Shown: piece by piece, positions 30,108 through 38,861 of the stretch | How positions within the stretch are numbered: the stretch's first letter is position 1 | Layout of the letters: each line of letters begins with the position of its first letter | Source: Seonamhaeicola sp. | GTDB lineage: Bacteria > Bacteroidota > Bacteroidia > Flavobacteriales > Flavobacteriaceae | Length of the DNA stretch: 64,000 bases | Reading direction: 5' to 3' | Assembly (NCBI RefSeq): GCF_028281565.1 | Contig: NZ_JANQJQ010000048.1 | Coordinates: forward strand, 62,001-126,000 | Translations under genes and position numbers: made by a program | Notes under the pieces: model-generated | Database searches by the model: none | Told to the model about the DNA's origin: nothing | Seen by the model: the letters and a program-made list of their open reading frames with translations, nothing else

Positions 30108-31973
30108 TCACTCTATCAGAATCTCATCAATAAAAACCCAGGCCGGGCTTCCTGCCCCACTATGCCATGACGGACAGGCACCAACATTACGTATCTTTAT
30201 TTTTATGAATTGCGTTGTTTGGTGAACCTTCTGTATTAGTCTATCAATGCCTTCGGTTCTAAGGTTGATGCTATTTGTATTTTCGGAAGCTATGGGCTCA
30301 CTGTAATGAACACCGTCATCTGAAAAGCTCAGCTCAAAATATCTGGGGCCAAAGATCCAATAGTGAGGCTGATGAAGATATTGCAGGCTTATGGTTCTTA
30401 TTGATTCTTGTTCGCCAAGGTCAACAATAAATTCCAGGTCCCCGGATTCCTGACCAATCCATTGTCCGGTACTATAGTCCCTAAACCCCATTTTGCCATC
30501 CAGGAGTACACCTATGTTATTGTACTTTGGATGCAATTCATCTGTTGATTCAATCTTAGCCCTAAACCCCTTGTGTTTTATAATTTTTGACACTTTTGGA
30601 ATATCTTCAACATCGGCGTGTTCCCATTTGCTATAAGTATCTATTAAATCCTGTACTTTTTCAGGATACTGCAATGCCTGGTTATGCATTTCGGATACGT
30701 CTTCATCCAGGTTAGATAAAAACAAAATATCATTCTCAGGATGCAGTGCTCCTTTTTTAGAAGTATCTTTTGGAAACCCAATAAGCTTCCATGGTCCCTT
30801 GCGCACTACCCATTGGTTCCCATATTTCCAGAAGGCCAAATCACGGAGCGACTGTTTTCCCGGATAGCGTAACATTTCCGAAAGATCCAGGCCGTCAATA
30901 TTATCAGGTACCTTTTCCAAACCACATAAAGCAGCCAGCGTAGGCAGCCAATCAATATTCAAGAGCATCTCATCATTTACAATACTTTCCGGAAGATTTG
31001 CTTTCCAACTTATTATGGCAGGTAAACGGATGCCTCCTTCAAAAAGGCTACTTTTCGCACCCCTGTAGGGGCCCGCACTTCCGCCACCTTTAAATGCCCG
31101 TAACTCTGTTGAATGCCCATTATCAGATTGGTATATAATGATGGTATTATCCCGGATCTTTAGTGCTTCCAATTTATCCAGTAAAAACCCAATGCGTTCG
31201 TCTATGGTCGATACAAACGCTGCATAGTCCGCTCGGGGTGCCGGGATAGCTTTATCCTTATAATGCTTTCGCCATTTTTCTGTGGGTTGATATGGGTAAT
31301 GTGGCATGTTAATAGCATAATACATAAAAAAGGGCTGGTACTTATGATCTTCTATAAAGGTCAGGGCCTTGTCCGAAATCAAATCGGGAAAATATTTACC
31401 CGGATAAAAAACCTCTTTACCATTTTCATAGAGATCATGAATGTTAGGCCCACTCCAATAAAAGTAATGGGAATAATTATCAATACAACCTCTCAAATGA
31501 CCAAAAGAATAATCAAAACCCTGCGCGTTGGGTCCGGTCTCTACGCTCATACCCAGGTGCCACTTGCCAATATGTCCGGTGGCATAACCATTATCCTTAA
31601 ATAATTCTGCCATGGTATATTGGTCTGTCGGCATACCATGACTCCCGGGCCTTGCAGATGTATTATTTGTTAGCCCTGCATTTTGCGGGTATTTTCCGGT
31701 AAGCAATCCGGCCCTGGAAGGCGCACATACTGGGGCCGTTACATAGGCCTGTGTAAAACGTGTTCCTTCTGCCGCAAGTCGGTCCATATTAGGCGTGAAC
31801 ATATCGGACGCCCCATAACATCCCATATCGACCGCTCCCTGATCATCTGTGTATATGATAATGACATTTGGCTTTTCAACGGATACTCCTGTCTGGGCCA
31901 ATACGGACATCATACCGCAAAGTATCGCCATCAACAGTATCATCCATGTCTTATGTCTGTATACCTTACTCAT
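30108..31973 (-). CDS. Secreted sulfatase (S1 family) with F5/8 type C-like domain
   Basis: I chose ATG 31973 (MSKVYRHKTWMILLM), giving 621 residues with a signal peptide ending SVLAQ. The active-site signature is VCAPSRAGLLTGKYP, with Cys83 as formylglycine precursor. Metal ligands appear in NVIIIYTDDQGAVDMG and YQSDNGHS; GKWHLGMS is also present. The C-terminal 140 residues (ATGQ-type WIGQESGDLEFIVDLGEQES to WVFIDEILIE) resemble a discoidin/F5/8 type C carbohydrate-binding sandwich. It and the next sulfatase differ in accessory domains and pocket segments, so they probably remove different sulfate groups. It lies between the GH31 gene and the second sulfatase in one operon. Confidence 0.93.
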   Translation of the reverse strand: MSKVYRHKTWMILLMAILCGMMSVLAQTGVSVEKPNVIIIYTDDQGAVDMGCYGASDMFTPNMDRLAAEGTRFTQAYVTAPVCAPSRAGLLTGKYPQNAGLTNNTSARPGSHGMPTDQYTMAELFKDNGYATGHIGKWHLGMSVETGPNAQGFDYSFGHLRGCIDNYSHYFYWSGPNIHDLYENGKEVFYPGKYFPDLISDKALTFIEDHKYQPFFMYYAINMPHYPYQPTEKWRKHYKDKAIPAPRADYAAFVSTIDERIGFLLDKLEALKIRDNTIIIYQSDNGHSTELRAFKGGGSAGPYRGAKSSLFEGGIRLPAIISWKANLPESIVNDEMLLNIDWLPTLAALCGLEKVPDNIDGLDLSEMLRYPGKQSLRDLAFWKYGNQWVVRKGPWKLIGFPKDTSKKGALHPENDILFLSNLDEDVSEMHNQALQYPEKVQDLIDTYSKWEHADVEDIPKVSKIIKHKGFRAKIESTDELHPKYNNIGVLLDGKMGFRDYSTGQWIGQESGDLEFIVDLGEQESIRTISLQYLHQPHYWIFGPRYFELSFSDDGVHYSEPIASENTNSINLRTEGIDRLIQKVHQTTQFIKIKIRNVGACPSWHSGAGSPAWVFIDEILIE

Positions 31974-32022
31974 TATGATTAGATTTACCCGAGGAACCAT
32001 TCCGGGTAGAGATTAAGCCTCC

Positions 32023-34179
32023 TTAAGGCCCCATAAATGTCCATCGAACAGTTTTATAGTTAAACAGGTCTCCCGATATCCGCTGCTCGTTCCCCATCAA
32101 CCTTCCATTGGCATCCCGTTTTGTCTTTAATCTGGTCCATGAAAAAGCGCCCTGTTCATAGTCAAAGGTCTCTCCATCATCATCATACAATAAAAACTCG
32201 CCGTCTGCCTCTCCGTAATGACGCACTTCCAACTCCTGTAACTCATCCCTTTCCGGAGCATGCAAACGCGGTTGGATCATGGGTATGATACCGCCATCCT
32301 TTACATACAAAGGAATTTCTTCCAATTTCGAATCTACATGAATGATCTTGTTCTCGCCCACATAGTCACCGGTGTAAAAGTCATACCACTTTCCTGCGGG
32401 TAATATAACCTTGCGGGACTTCTGTCCTGCAAATATAGGAGCCACCAAAATGTTATCCCCAAACATATATTGATCTTTAATATCCTCCTGTGTGGCCATT
32501 TTATAAGGATTCTTCGTGTCATCCAAAACACCCTGAACCGTTATGTCTTTTTGAACAAAATTATCCAACAGTTGCATCGGGCGAACAGGAGGTGTTCCGT
32601 TAAAATGATAGTCGGCAAAAGTTGAATATATATAGGGTAATAGTTGCATCCGTAACAGGGCTACGTTTTTAACATCTTCGTAAACCTCAGGGTAAGACCA
32701 GGGTTTCGTTCCGCTATACCAGGCATTGATCATAGCCATGGGAGAAAAACACACGGCCTGCATACGTCGTAACCACTCCTCTCCTGTGGGAGAGCTGCGT
32801 ACTTCCGGTGTCCATAGCAATCCGGAAAATCCGGAATTAACCAATGCGGTTATAAAGTCCTCGTGTTTATAATAATCGTTATAAATCACGAACGGAAACC
32901 GGGATGCACCGGCATTGGATGCTCTCACCAAACCATAGGTCCTTACATTCTTTTGGTGATATAGATCGGTGATCATGTCCTGTAAAAGAAGCCCATAGGT
33001 TTGGCGCATCTGTTCCGCATCTATGCCAGAAGGAAACGAAGCTACATTGGGCCATAACCAATTATCATAGCCGTCAACCTCATCGATCTTCAATCCGGAC
33101 ACACCAATATCAAGTTGGTGCTTTGTGTAAAAATCGGTAAACACCTTGCGGGTCTCTTCCATCGAATAATCAGGTACGATCCCGTTCCAAACCGTATGTG
33201 AACCTGACAAAGGAAGCATGGGTTCATATAATGTGGCCTTAGGTGCTATATAAGGATTGATCCATAGATTTGTTCGGACCCGTTTGTCCAGAAGGGTCTT
33301 CACAAATTTCCCTGGTTCCGGAAAACGCCCTTCGTCCCATTCGTAAGAACACGGATAGGACCTGTTCATCCATCCCGGCTCCAGGCCAATAAAATCCAAC
33401 GGAAAGCCTTGTCTTTCAAATTCGTTCACTTCATTTATGACATCTTCGGCAGAGAATAAGGTATGGGTTCTATAAGTAAAGCCCAGTCCCCATTTAGGAG
33501 GTAAACAGCCTCCTCCGGAATACAGGTTATATTTCCGCACTACATCAAGTAGAGTGTCTCCTCTAAAAATAATGATTTCGGCCTTATCATCAGGGATCAG
33601 TATTTCCACTATGTCCGATTTTGGCTGTGGATCCCAGTCAGGGTCAGTATTCCGATCATATACAACCGGTTTGTTTGGACTATCAACGCGTACCCCTGTT
33701 CCCACATAAACATCAAGATAGCGTGCCGTATTGATGAGTACCCCGTAGCCCTTACTGGATACATAAAACGGTACCGGGGCATGAGTACGCCCGTTATCCT
33801 TTCCATCATAATGATCTACCTGTAAATGATACAACTTACCTCGCCTGTTAACACTTTTAAAATGAAGCCCCAGGCCATAGATATCTTCGTCTTCATCAAG
33901 AGGGAATCTCAGATACAATTTATTGTTTTGATGCTCAATATGTATTTGTTCCCGGTCCAGCGGAAAATCGGCTTCTTCAAACTGATTTAGCCTTTCCAGA
34001 TCAGGGATTGCTCCGGCAGCATCCAGAAGTGTTACGGCATCTTTATTGCCAACCGTTTGTTTCCAAACACCATTTGCCACCTGTTGCCATGACGCTACAT
34101 TGCCTTCTTCCGTACTCTTATTGCAAGCACTTGCAATTATAAACAGGCAGATTATTGCTGAAATATGTTTTAGTTTCAT
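32023..34179 (-). CDS. GH31 glycoside hydrolase lipoprotein
   Basis: Encodes 718 residues with a lipoprotein signal (ISAIICLFIIASACNKS). The N-terminal galactose-mutarotase-like sandwich has DIYGLGLHFKSVNRRG. The TIM barrel has DFIGLEPGWMNRSY and the nucleophile region SGLKIDEVDGYDNW, with Asp366 the likely nucleophile. GLLWTPEVRSSPTGEEWLRR supplies later subsites, and QLLPYIYSTFADYHFNGTPP is typical of the family. GH31 enzymes act on alpha-linked glucose, xylose, galactose, N-acetylgalactosamine or sulfoquinovose. The unusual KIDEVDGYD means I cannot choose among these. In the operon it sits between a GH92 and two sulfatases, so it probably removes an alpha-linked cap or side chain. Confidence 0.9.
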   Translation of the reverse strand: MKLKHISAIICLFIIASACNKSTEEGNVASWQQVANGVWKQTVGNKDAVTLLDAAGAIPDLERLNQFEEADFPLDREQIHIEHQNNKLYLRFPLDEDEDIYGLGLHFKSVNRRGKLYHLQVDHYDGKDNGRTHAPVPFYVSSKGYGVLINTARYLDVYVGTGVRVDSPNKPVVYDRNTDPDWDPQPKSDIVEILIPDDKAEIIIFRGDTLLDVVRKYNLYSGGGCLPPKWGLGFTYRTHTLFSAEDVINEVNEFERQGFPLDFIGLEPGWMNRSYPCSYEWDEGRFPEPGKFVKTLLDKRVRTNLWINPYIAPKATLYEPMLPLSGSHTVWNGIVPDYSMEETRKVFTDFYTKHQLDIGVSGLKIDEVDGYDNWLWPNVASFPSGIDAEQMRQTYGLLLQDMITDLYHQKNVRTYGLVRASNAGASRFPFVIYNDYYKHEDFITALVNSGFSGLLWTPEVRSSPTGEEWLRRMQAVCFSPMAMINAWYSGTKPWSYPEVYEDVKNVALLRMQLLPYIYSTFADYHFNGTPPVRPMQLLDNFVQKDITVQGVLDDTKNPYKMATQEDIKDQYMFGDNILVAPIFAGQKSRKVILPAGKWYDFYTGDYVGENKIIHVDSKLEEIPLYVKDGGIIPMIQPRLHAPERDELQELEVRHYGEADGEFLLYDDDGETFDYEQGAFSWTRLKTKRDANGRLMGNEQRISGDLFNYKTVRWTFMGP

Positions 34180-34231
34180 GGGTGTTGTCTTTTATATTGT
34201 TTAGTAAATGCTTTCTAAAATCCTAAAGATA

Positions 34232-36487
34232 TTATTTCCAATTCATATGGGGAATACTGTCCATTTCAAATATTAAATGTTCGCCGTTAACGATATCGGA
34301 ATGCTTAATGAACGGATGTTTTAATACCCTGCCATCCAATGTAGCCGATTTGATATATTTGTTTTTATCAGATACATTATTTGCCAATATGGTAAACGTT
34401 TTCTGTTTATAGGGTTCACCAAGCTTAATCGTCGTTTTTTCGAATAGCGGTGTGCCAATGGCATAGCTATCACTTCCCGGTGTAACCGGGTAAAACCCCA
34501 TACTACTAAAAATATACCAGGCGGACATTTGTCCACAATCATCGTTACCACTTAAGCCATCGGGTTGATTCTTATAGTTATCATGCAAAATCGCCCTGAT
34601 CTTTTCCTGTGTTTTCCAAGCTTGATCGCAGTAATTATATAAATAGGCATAATGATGGCCGGGCTCATTATCATGCCTGTAATGGCCCAGATCAAAATTC
34701 TCATCCAGTTTTTTTGCAAAGGCTTCTTTGCCTCCCATGGTATTTATCAGGCCATCCACATCCTGCATGGCACAAAACAAATAGGTCCAGGGGCTGCCTT
34801 CTGTAAAGGCCTTAAAATCTTTGGGGTCTCCCGGATAAAATGTTCCGTTGGCCAGCCTGGCCTGCATAAAACCACTTTGTGGATTATAAAGGTTTTTGTA
34901 ATTCTTGCTCCGAAGCATAAACATGTTCTGATCTTCATATTTTCCCAGGGCCTGTGCCATTTGAGCTACGCAAAAATCATCATAGGCAAATTCCAGAGTC
35001 CTGGATACGGACTCCTTGGTTCTATCTGCCGGAACATACCCCAATTGCTTATACCATGATAATCCTCCCCGGGCTTCATAGGATGTCCAGTCGGCTCTGT
35101 CCGCCCATAGTTTGTTCCGGTCGCCATCGGGAGGGGTCATGGCATTCTTATACATGGCCTCGTAGGCTTTGTTCACATCAAAATCACGGAATCCTTTTAC
35201 ATAGGCATCCGCAATCACGGCATCGGCATGTGTACCGATCATGATATTCGTATAGGACGGGTTTGGCCATTTGGGCATCCATCCCCCTTCATCATACATT
35301 TGTAAAAGAGAACGGATCATTGGATCTACATGCTCCGGAGCCGTAAACAACAGTAGCGGGTGCAACGCTCTAAAGGTATCCCATAAGGAATAATCGTTAT
35401 AGGATATACCCTGATGAATCGTATCATCAAAGGCACTGTAATACGAACCGTATTCCGAGAATATTCTTGGGTAAAGCAGGGCATGGTACATAGCGGTATA
35501 AAAATTCACCTGCTGATCATGTGTCCCGCCTTCAATAGCGATCCGGCCCAGATAATCTTCCCAGGTTCTTTTGTTATGTTCCTTAACAGCATCAAAGTCC
35601 CAATCCGGAATTTCTTGTTCCAGGTTTTGTCTTGCCTGTTCGATACTAATGAACGAACTTGCTATTTTTACTTTTACGGTAGTCTCCGGTTTGGCTAAAA
35701 ATTTGACGTAGGCACCAATCTTAGCTCCTGACTGTTCTTTTTTGGAATTGAAAGTTTCAACGCCTTCAGCACTATCCATCCAGGTACCGAATGTATCGAA
35801 ACCGACATCAAATTTTAACACAAAATAGCCTTTAAAATGCTCCAGGTCAGGACCCATTTTATCCTCATAGACCAAATTGTGGCGGTCCGGGTTATATCCA
35901 ATAATCTCATTATTGTCCGTATCTATTTTTACAAAACCATCCGATGCTTCCAACCGGGACATTTCTATCATCAAGCCCGGGGATTCAGTACGGTCGTACT
36001 TAAATTTAAAGAACCCACACCTGGTGGAAGCAGTGATTTCTGTTTCAATAGCTGCCTGCTTATCTTCCATTTTAACCGAATAAAAATAGGGTGTAGCTAT
36101 TTCATCTTCATGCTTAAACGGTAAGCCTCTTTGATTAGGGGTTACTTTTAAATCACCCGTTTGCGGCATCAAGGAGATGAAGCCATAATCGCCCATCCAA
36201 ATGGCAGGCTGATGAGTTCCGGTAAACCCAATGATGGTATCGTGATCATAGCGGTAACAGGCCTGGCTGATACGATTCTCCTGGGTCATCGGAGACCATT
36301 GGGTCATTCCAAACGGCATGGTCACTCCGGGAATCATACCGCCATACTCACTTATATGTTCTCCCGTTGTGCCTATATATACATTCACCAGATCTACCAA
36401 CAAACCAGTTTCTTCTTTCTCCGGTGAAATCCCCTGGTTACAGCAGAGTACCAGAGCACATAGCATCAAGGTATAAAATCGTTTCAT
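34232..36487 (-). CDS. GH92 alpha-mannosidase lipoprotein (HQP-type)
   Basis: Encodes 751 residues with a lipoprotein signal (MKRFYTLMLCALVLCC). Family signatures: YGGMIPGVTMPFGMTQWSP near the start, TGTHQPAIWMGDYGFISLMP in the substrate-binding sandwich, FTEGSPWTYLF with the presumed catalytic acid Glu, and SGNDDCGQMSAWYIFSSMGF carrying conserved acidic residues. GH92 enzymes are calcium-dependent inverting exo-alpha-mannosidases. The HQPAIWMGDYG segment resembles the 42686-45037 enzyme and replaces the GTGxGD segment of the other two canonical copies. This points to a different linkage preference. It heads the unit GH92-GH31-sulfatase-sulfatase, with motif site C about 66 bases upstream. 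Confidence 0.93.
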   Translation of the reverse strand: MKRFYTLMLCALVLCCNQGISPEKEETGLLVDLVNVYIGTTGEHISEYGGMIPGVTMPFGMTQWSPMTQENRISQACYRYDHDTIIGFTGTHQPAIWMGDYGFISLMPQTGDLKVTPNQRGLPFKHEDEIATPYFYSVKMEDKQAAIETEITASTRCGFFKFKYDRTESPGLMIEMSRLEASDGFVKIDTDNNEIIGYNPDRHNLVYEDKMGPDLEHFKGYFVLKFDVGFDTFGTWMDSAEGVETFNSKKEQSGAKIGAYVKFLAKPETTVKVKIASSFISIEQARQNLEQEIPDWDFDAVKEHNKRTWEDYLGRIAIEGGTHDQQVNFYTAMYHALLYPRIFSEYGSYYSAFDDTIHQGISYNDYSLWDTFRALHPLLLFTAPEHVDPMIRSLLQMYDEGGWMPKWPNPSYTNIMIGTHADAVIADAYVKGFRDFDVNKAYEAMYKNAMTPPDGDRNKLWADRADWTSYEARGGLSWYKQLGYVPADRTKESVSRTLEFAYDDFCVAQMAQALGKYEDQNMFMLRSKNYKNLYNPQSGFMQARLANGTFYPGDPKDFKAFTEGSPWTYLFCAMQDVDGLINTMGGKEAFAKKLDENFDLGHYRHDNEPGHHYAYLYNYCDQAWKTQEKIRAILHDNYKNQPDGLSGNDDCGQMSAWYIFSSMGFYPVTPGSDSYAIGTPLFEKTTIKLGEPYKQKTFTILANNVSDKNKYIKSATLDGRVLKHPFIKHSDIVNGEHLIFEMDSIPHMNWK

Positions 36488-36552
36488 TTCTATATATCCG
36501 GAAGTATTTAATCTTTCCCAAATAAGTTATTTCAATATCGACCCGGAAAAGT

Positions 36553-36591
36553 ATTCGACGGACAACATGTGGGCTTAGACAAATAACCCGG
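36553..36591 (-). promoter_or_regulatory. PUL regulatory motif, site C, with tandem second half-site
   Basis: Plus-strand core ATTCGACGGACAAC (36553-36566) matches the consensus exactly. A second related copy lies beside it in the same orientation, TTAGACAAATAAC (36575-36587). On the minus strand these read GTTATTTGTCTAA and GTTGTCCGTCGAA, starting 21 bases apart. Two direct repeats with this spacing are the usual binding layout for LytTR-domain regulators. TTATTTGG lies about 28 bases downstream, near the expected -7 position. Confidence 0.78.
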
Positions 36592-36593
36592 CT

Positions 36594-38861
36594 TTACTCT
36601 AAAACCATTTTTAGAGTTTGGCTATCAACCAAATCGGCATGATCAACAAAATAACTTTTGTAGGGTTTACCGCCAAGATACATCTTACGAATATGCCCAT
36701 CCGGTTGTCCGGTCCGTTCTATGACCAGTTCTTTATGTTTATAATATGTTGTATCCAACTGAATGGTAACTTTATCAAACATGGGAGCCGAAAGGGTATA
36801 TATTGGTGCTCCGGGTGTTATGGGATAAAATCCCATCATGCTGTACACCAACCAGGCCGACATAGTTCCGGTATCATCATTCCCCGGGAGACCGGCGGGT
36901 TTGTTCTGAAAATATTTTGCCACCAAAGCCCTTACCGTTTGTTGTGTCCTCCAGGCTTCTCCCTTCACATAATTAAAGAGATAAGGGTAAGCAATGTCCG
37001 GTTCATTGGCCATATCGAACTGATCCGTATCAAATACCTTTTGCAACTGCAGGCTAAATGCGTTACGTCCGCCCATGAGCTTCATAAGTCCCTTAATGTC
37101 ATGGGGGACCATAAAGGCGTATTGCCAGGCATTGCCTTCTATAAACCCTACATTTTCTTCAAAATTGGCTCCTGAGAACGGATCAAACGGTTCGTACCAT
37201 GAACCATCTGCATTTTTAGGCCTTAAAAGATCCAGGTCTGCATCAAAAAGATGTCGGTAAGACAATGCCCGTTTTTCGAATCGCTTTTGATCTCCGGTCT
37301 TACCCAATGCTCCAGCCAAAAGTGCAATAGCATGATCGGCAGCATTATACTCCTGTGTAGTTGAGACCGGCCCTTTATGATTAGTTGTGACATAGCCTTT
37401 TTCTATATAGTCCTTAAGGCCCGGACGAAGCGGATTATCCTCTAATTGTTCTGCACTCTTGAGCATGCCTTTATAGGCCTTATCAACATCAAAATCCCGA
37501 AGTCCTTTTAAATAGGTATCGGTAATGACAATGGCCGCAGGGTCACCTACCATGGTAAAGGTCTCTGTAGAGTTCAATTCCCACTTGGGTAACCAGCCGT
37601 TTTCATCGTACATGGCTATCATACTTTGTACCATTTGTATTTGCTGTTCCGGATATACCAGTGACATCAATTGGTGGTAATTGCGGTAGGTATCCCAAAG
37701 CGAAAATACGGTGTATCGCGTCCCTGTAGTTTTCCCGATCTTTCCAGTTTTGATCTCGGGAAACTCTCCGTTGACATCATTTAAAATATTGGGATGGATC
37801 AATGTATGGTAAAGCCCTGTATAAAAAATGGTCTTGTCATCCTGGGATCCACCCTCCACACGTATTCTTGATAGCAAGCGATTCCACGATTCAAAAGTGT
37901 CCCGGTAAATGTTGTCAAAGGATTTATCCTGAGCTTCTGCTTCAAGATTTTTTCGAGCGTTCTCTATACTCACATAAGAAATGGCTACTTTAACCTCTAC
38001 GGTTTCCCGTTTATCAAACTTATAGGTCATGTAGGCACCAATACTATCTCCAACAATCGTTCTTGTGGCGTTCTCCATGATACGTGTTTTACCATTATAC
38101 CCCATCCATTGGGCTTCCACCCCGTCATATTTAGCAGGTTTTTTCCAGGCTCCAAAAGTATTGGCCGACTTGGAAAACCTGGCTACAAAATATACCGGGT
38201 AAGCATCTTCAGGGCTGTTGTAACAAAACGATCCTATCGAGCGAAGCCCTTCAATTTCCGTATCCGAGACCACCCGTAAACTGGCTCCCTGTTCATTTGT
38301 TAATCCCAATCCGAGATTCAACAGGATATTTGACTCTCCTTTGGGAAACGTAAAACGACTTACGCCAACACGCTCAGAGGCAGTACATTCTGCCTTAATA
38401 TCATACTTATCTATATGGCAGGAGTAATATGCTGTTTTAGCCTCCTCTTTGGAATAGGAAGATCCATATTTAAGGTGATCGGTTTCAAGATCTCCTGTTG
38501 TAGGCATGAGCAATAAAACACCCAGATCCGGGCATCCTACACCACTTAAGTTCACTTGACTAAATCCGGTTAAAAAACTATTTTCAAAGACATAGGGATT
38601 GGATAGCCATCTACTATCTTTTTCCAGGGTATTTTGTGGCCCTGACACATTAAACGGACTGATACTGGCCATTCCTCTTGGAGCCACCGGACCGGGATAG
38701 GTAGCTCCAAAGTTGGAAGTCCCTATAAACGGATTGACATAATCTACCGGTTCCTGACTATGAACTCCCAGACATACAAGCATTGTAACCCCTACAACCA
38801 AATGATTTATACAGTCGTTTAACATGAACTTTAAATATCTTTGGGAGCCTTTATTATTCAT
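36594..38861 (-). CDS. GH92 alpha-mannosidase, secreted (SGVGCPD-type)
   Basis: Encodes 755 residues with a non-lipoprotein signal peptide ending GVHSQ; an internal ATG at 38825 is an alternative start. Family signatures: GATYPGPVAPRGMASISPF, NLSGVGCPDLGVLLLMP, FIEGNAWQYAFMVP with the presumed acid Glu, DMANEPDIAYPYLFNY, and GLPGNDDTGTMSAWLVYSMM. The CPD variant of the sandwich motif separates this enzyme from the other four GH92 copies. It probably acts on another linkage or on a substituted mannose. Its start overlaps the end of the GH29 gene by eight bases, so it is the last gene of the five-gene unit beginning at 45037. Confidence 0.92.
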   Translation of the reverse strand: MNNKGSQRYLKFMLNDCINHLVVGVTMLVCLGVHSQEPVDYVNPFIGTSNFGATYPGPVAPRGMASISPFNVSGPQNTLEKDSRWLSNPYVFENSFLTGFSQVNLSGVGCPDLGVLLLMPTTGDLETDHLKYGSSYSKEEAKTAYYSCHIDKYDIKAECTASERVGVSRFTFPKGESNILLNLGLGLTNEQGASLRVVSDTEIEGLRSIGSFCYNSPEDAYPVYFVARFSKSANTFGAWKKPAKYDGVEAQWMGYNGKTRIMENATRTIVGDSIGAYMTYKFDKRETVEVKVAISYVSIENARKNLEAEAQDKSFDNIYRDTFESWNRLLSRIRVEGGSQDDKTIFYTGLYHTLIHPNILNDVNGEFPEIKTGKIGKTTGTRYTVFSLWDTYRNYHQLMSLVYPEQQIQMVQSMIAMYDENGWLPKWELNSTETFTMVGDPAAIVITDTYLKGLRDFDVDKAYKGMLKSAEQLEDNPLRPGLKDYIEKGYVTTNHKGPVSTTQEYNAADHAIALLAGALGKTGDQKRFEKRALSYRHLFDADLDLLRPKNADGSWYEPFDPFSGANFEENVGFIEGNAWQYAFMVPHDIKGLMKLMGGRNAFSLQLQKVFDTDQFDMANEPDIAYPYLFNYVKGEAWRTQQTVRALVAKYFQNKPAGLPGNDDTGTMSAWLVYSMMGFYPITPGAPIYTLSAPMFDKVTIQLDTTYYKHKELVIERTGQPDGHIRKMYLGGKPYKSYFVDHADLVDSQTLKMVLE

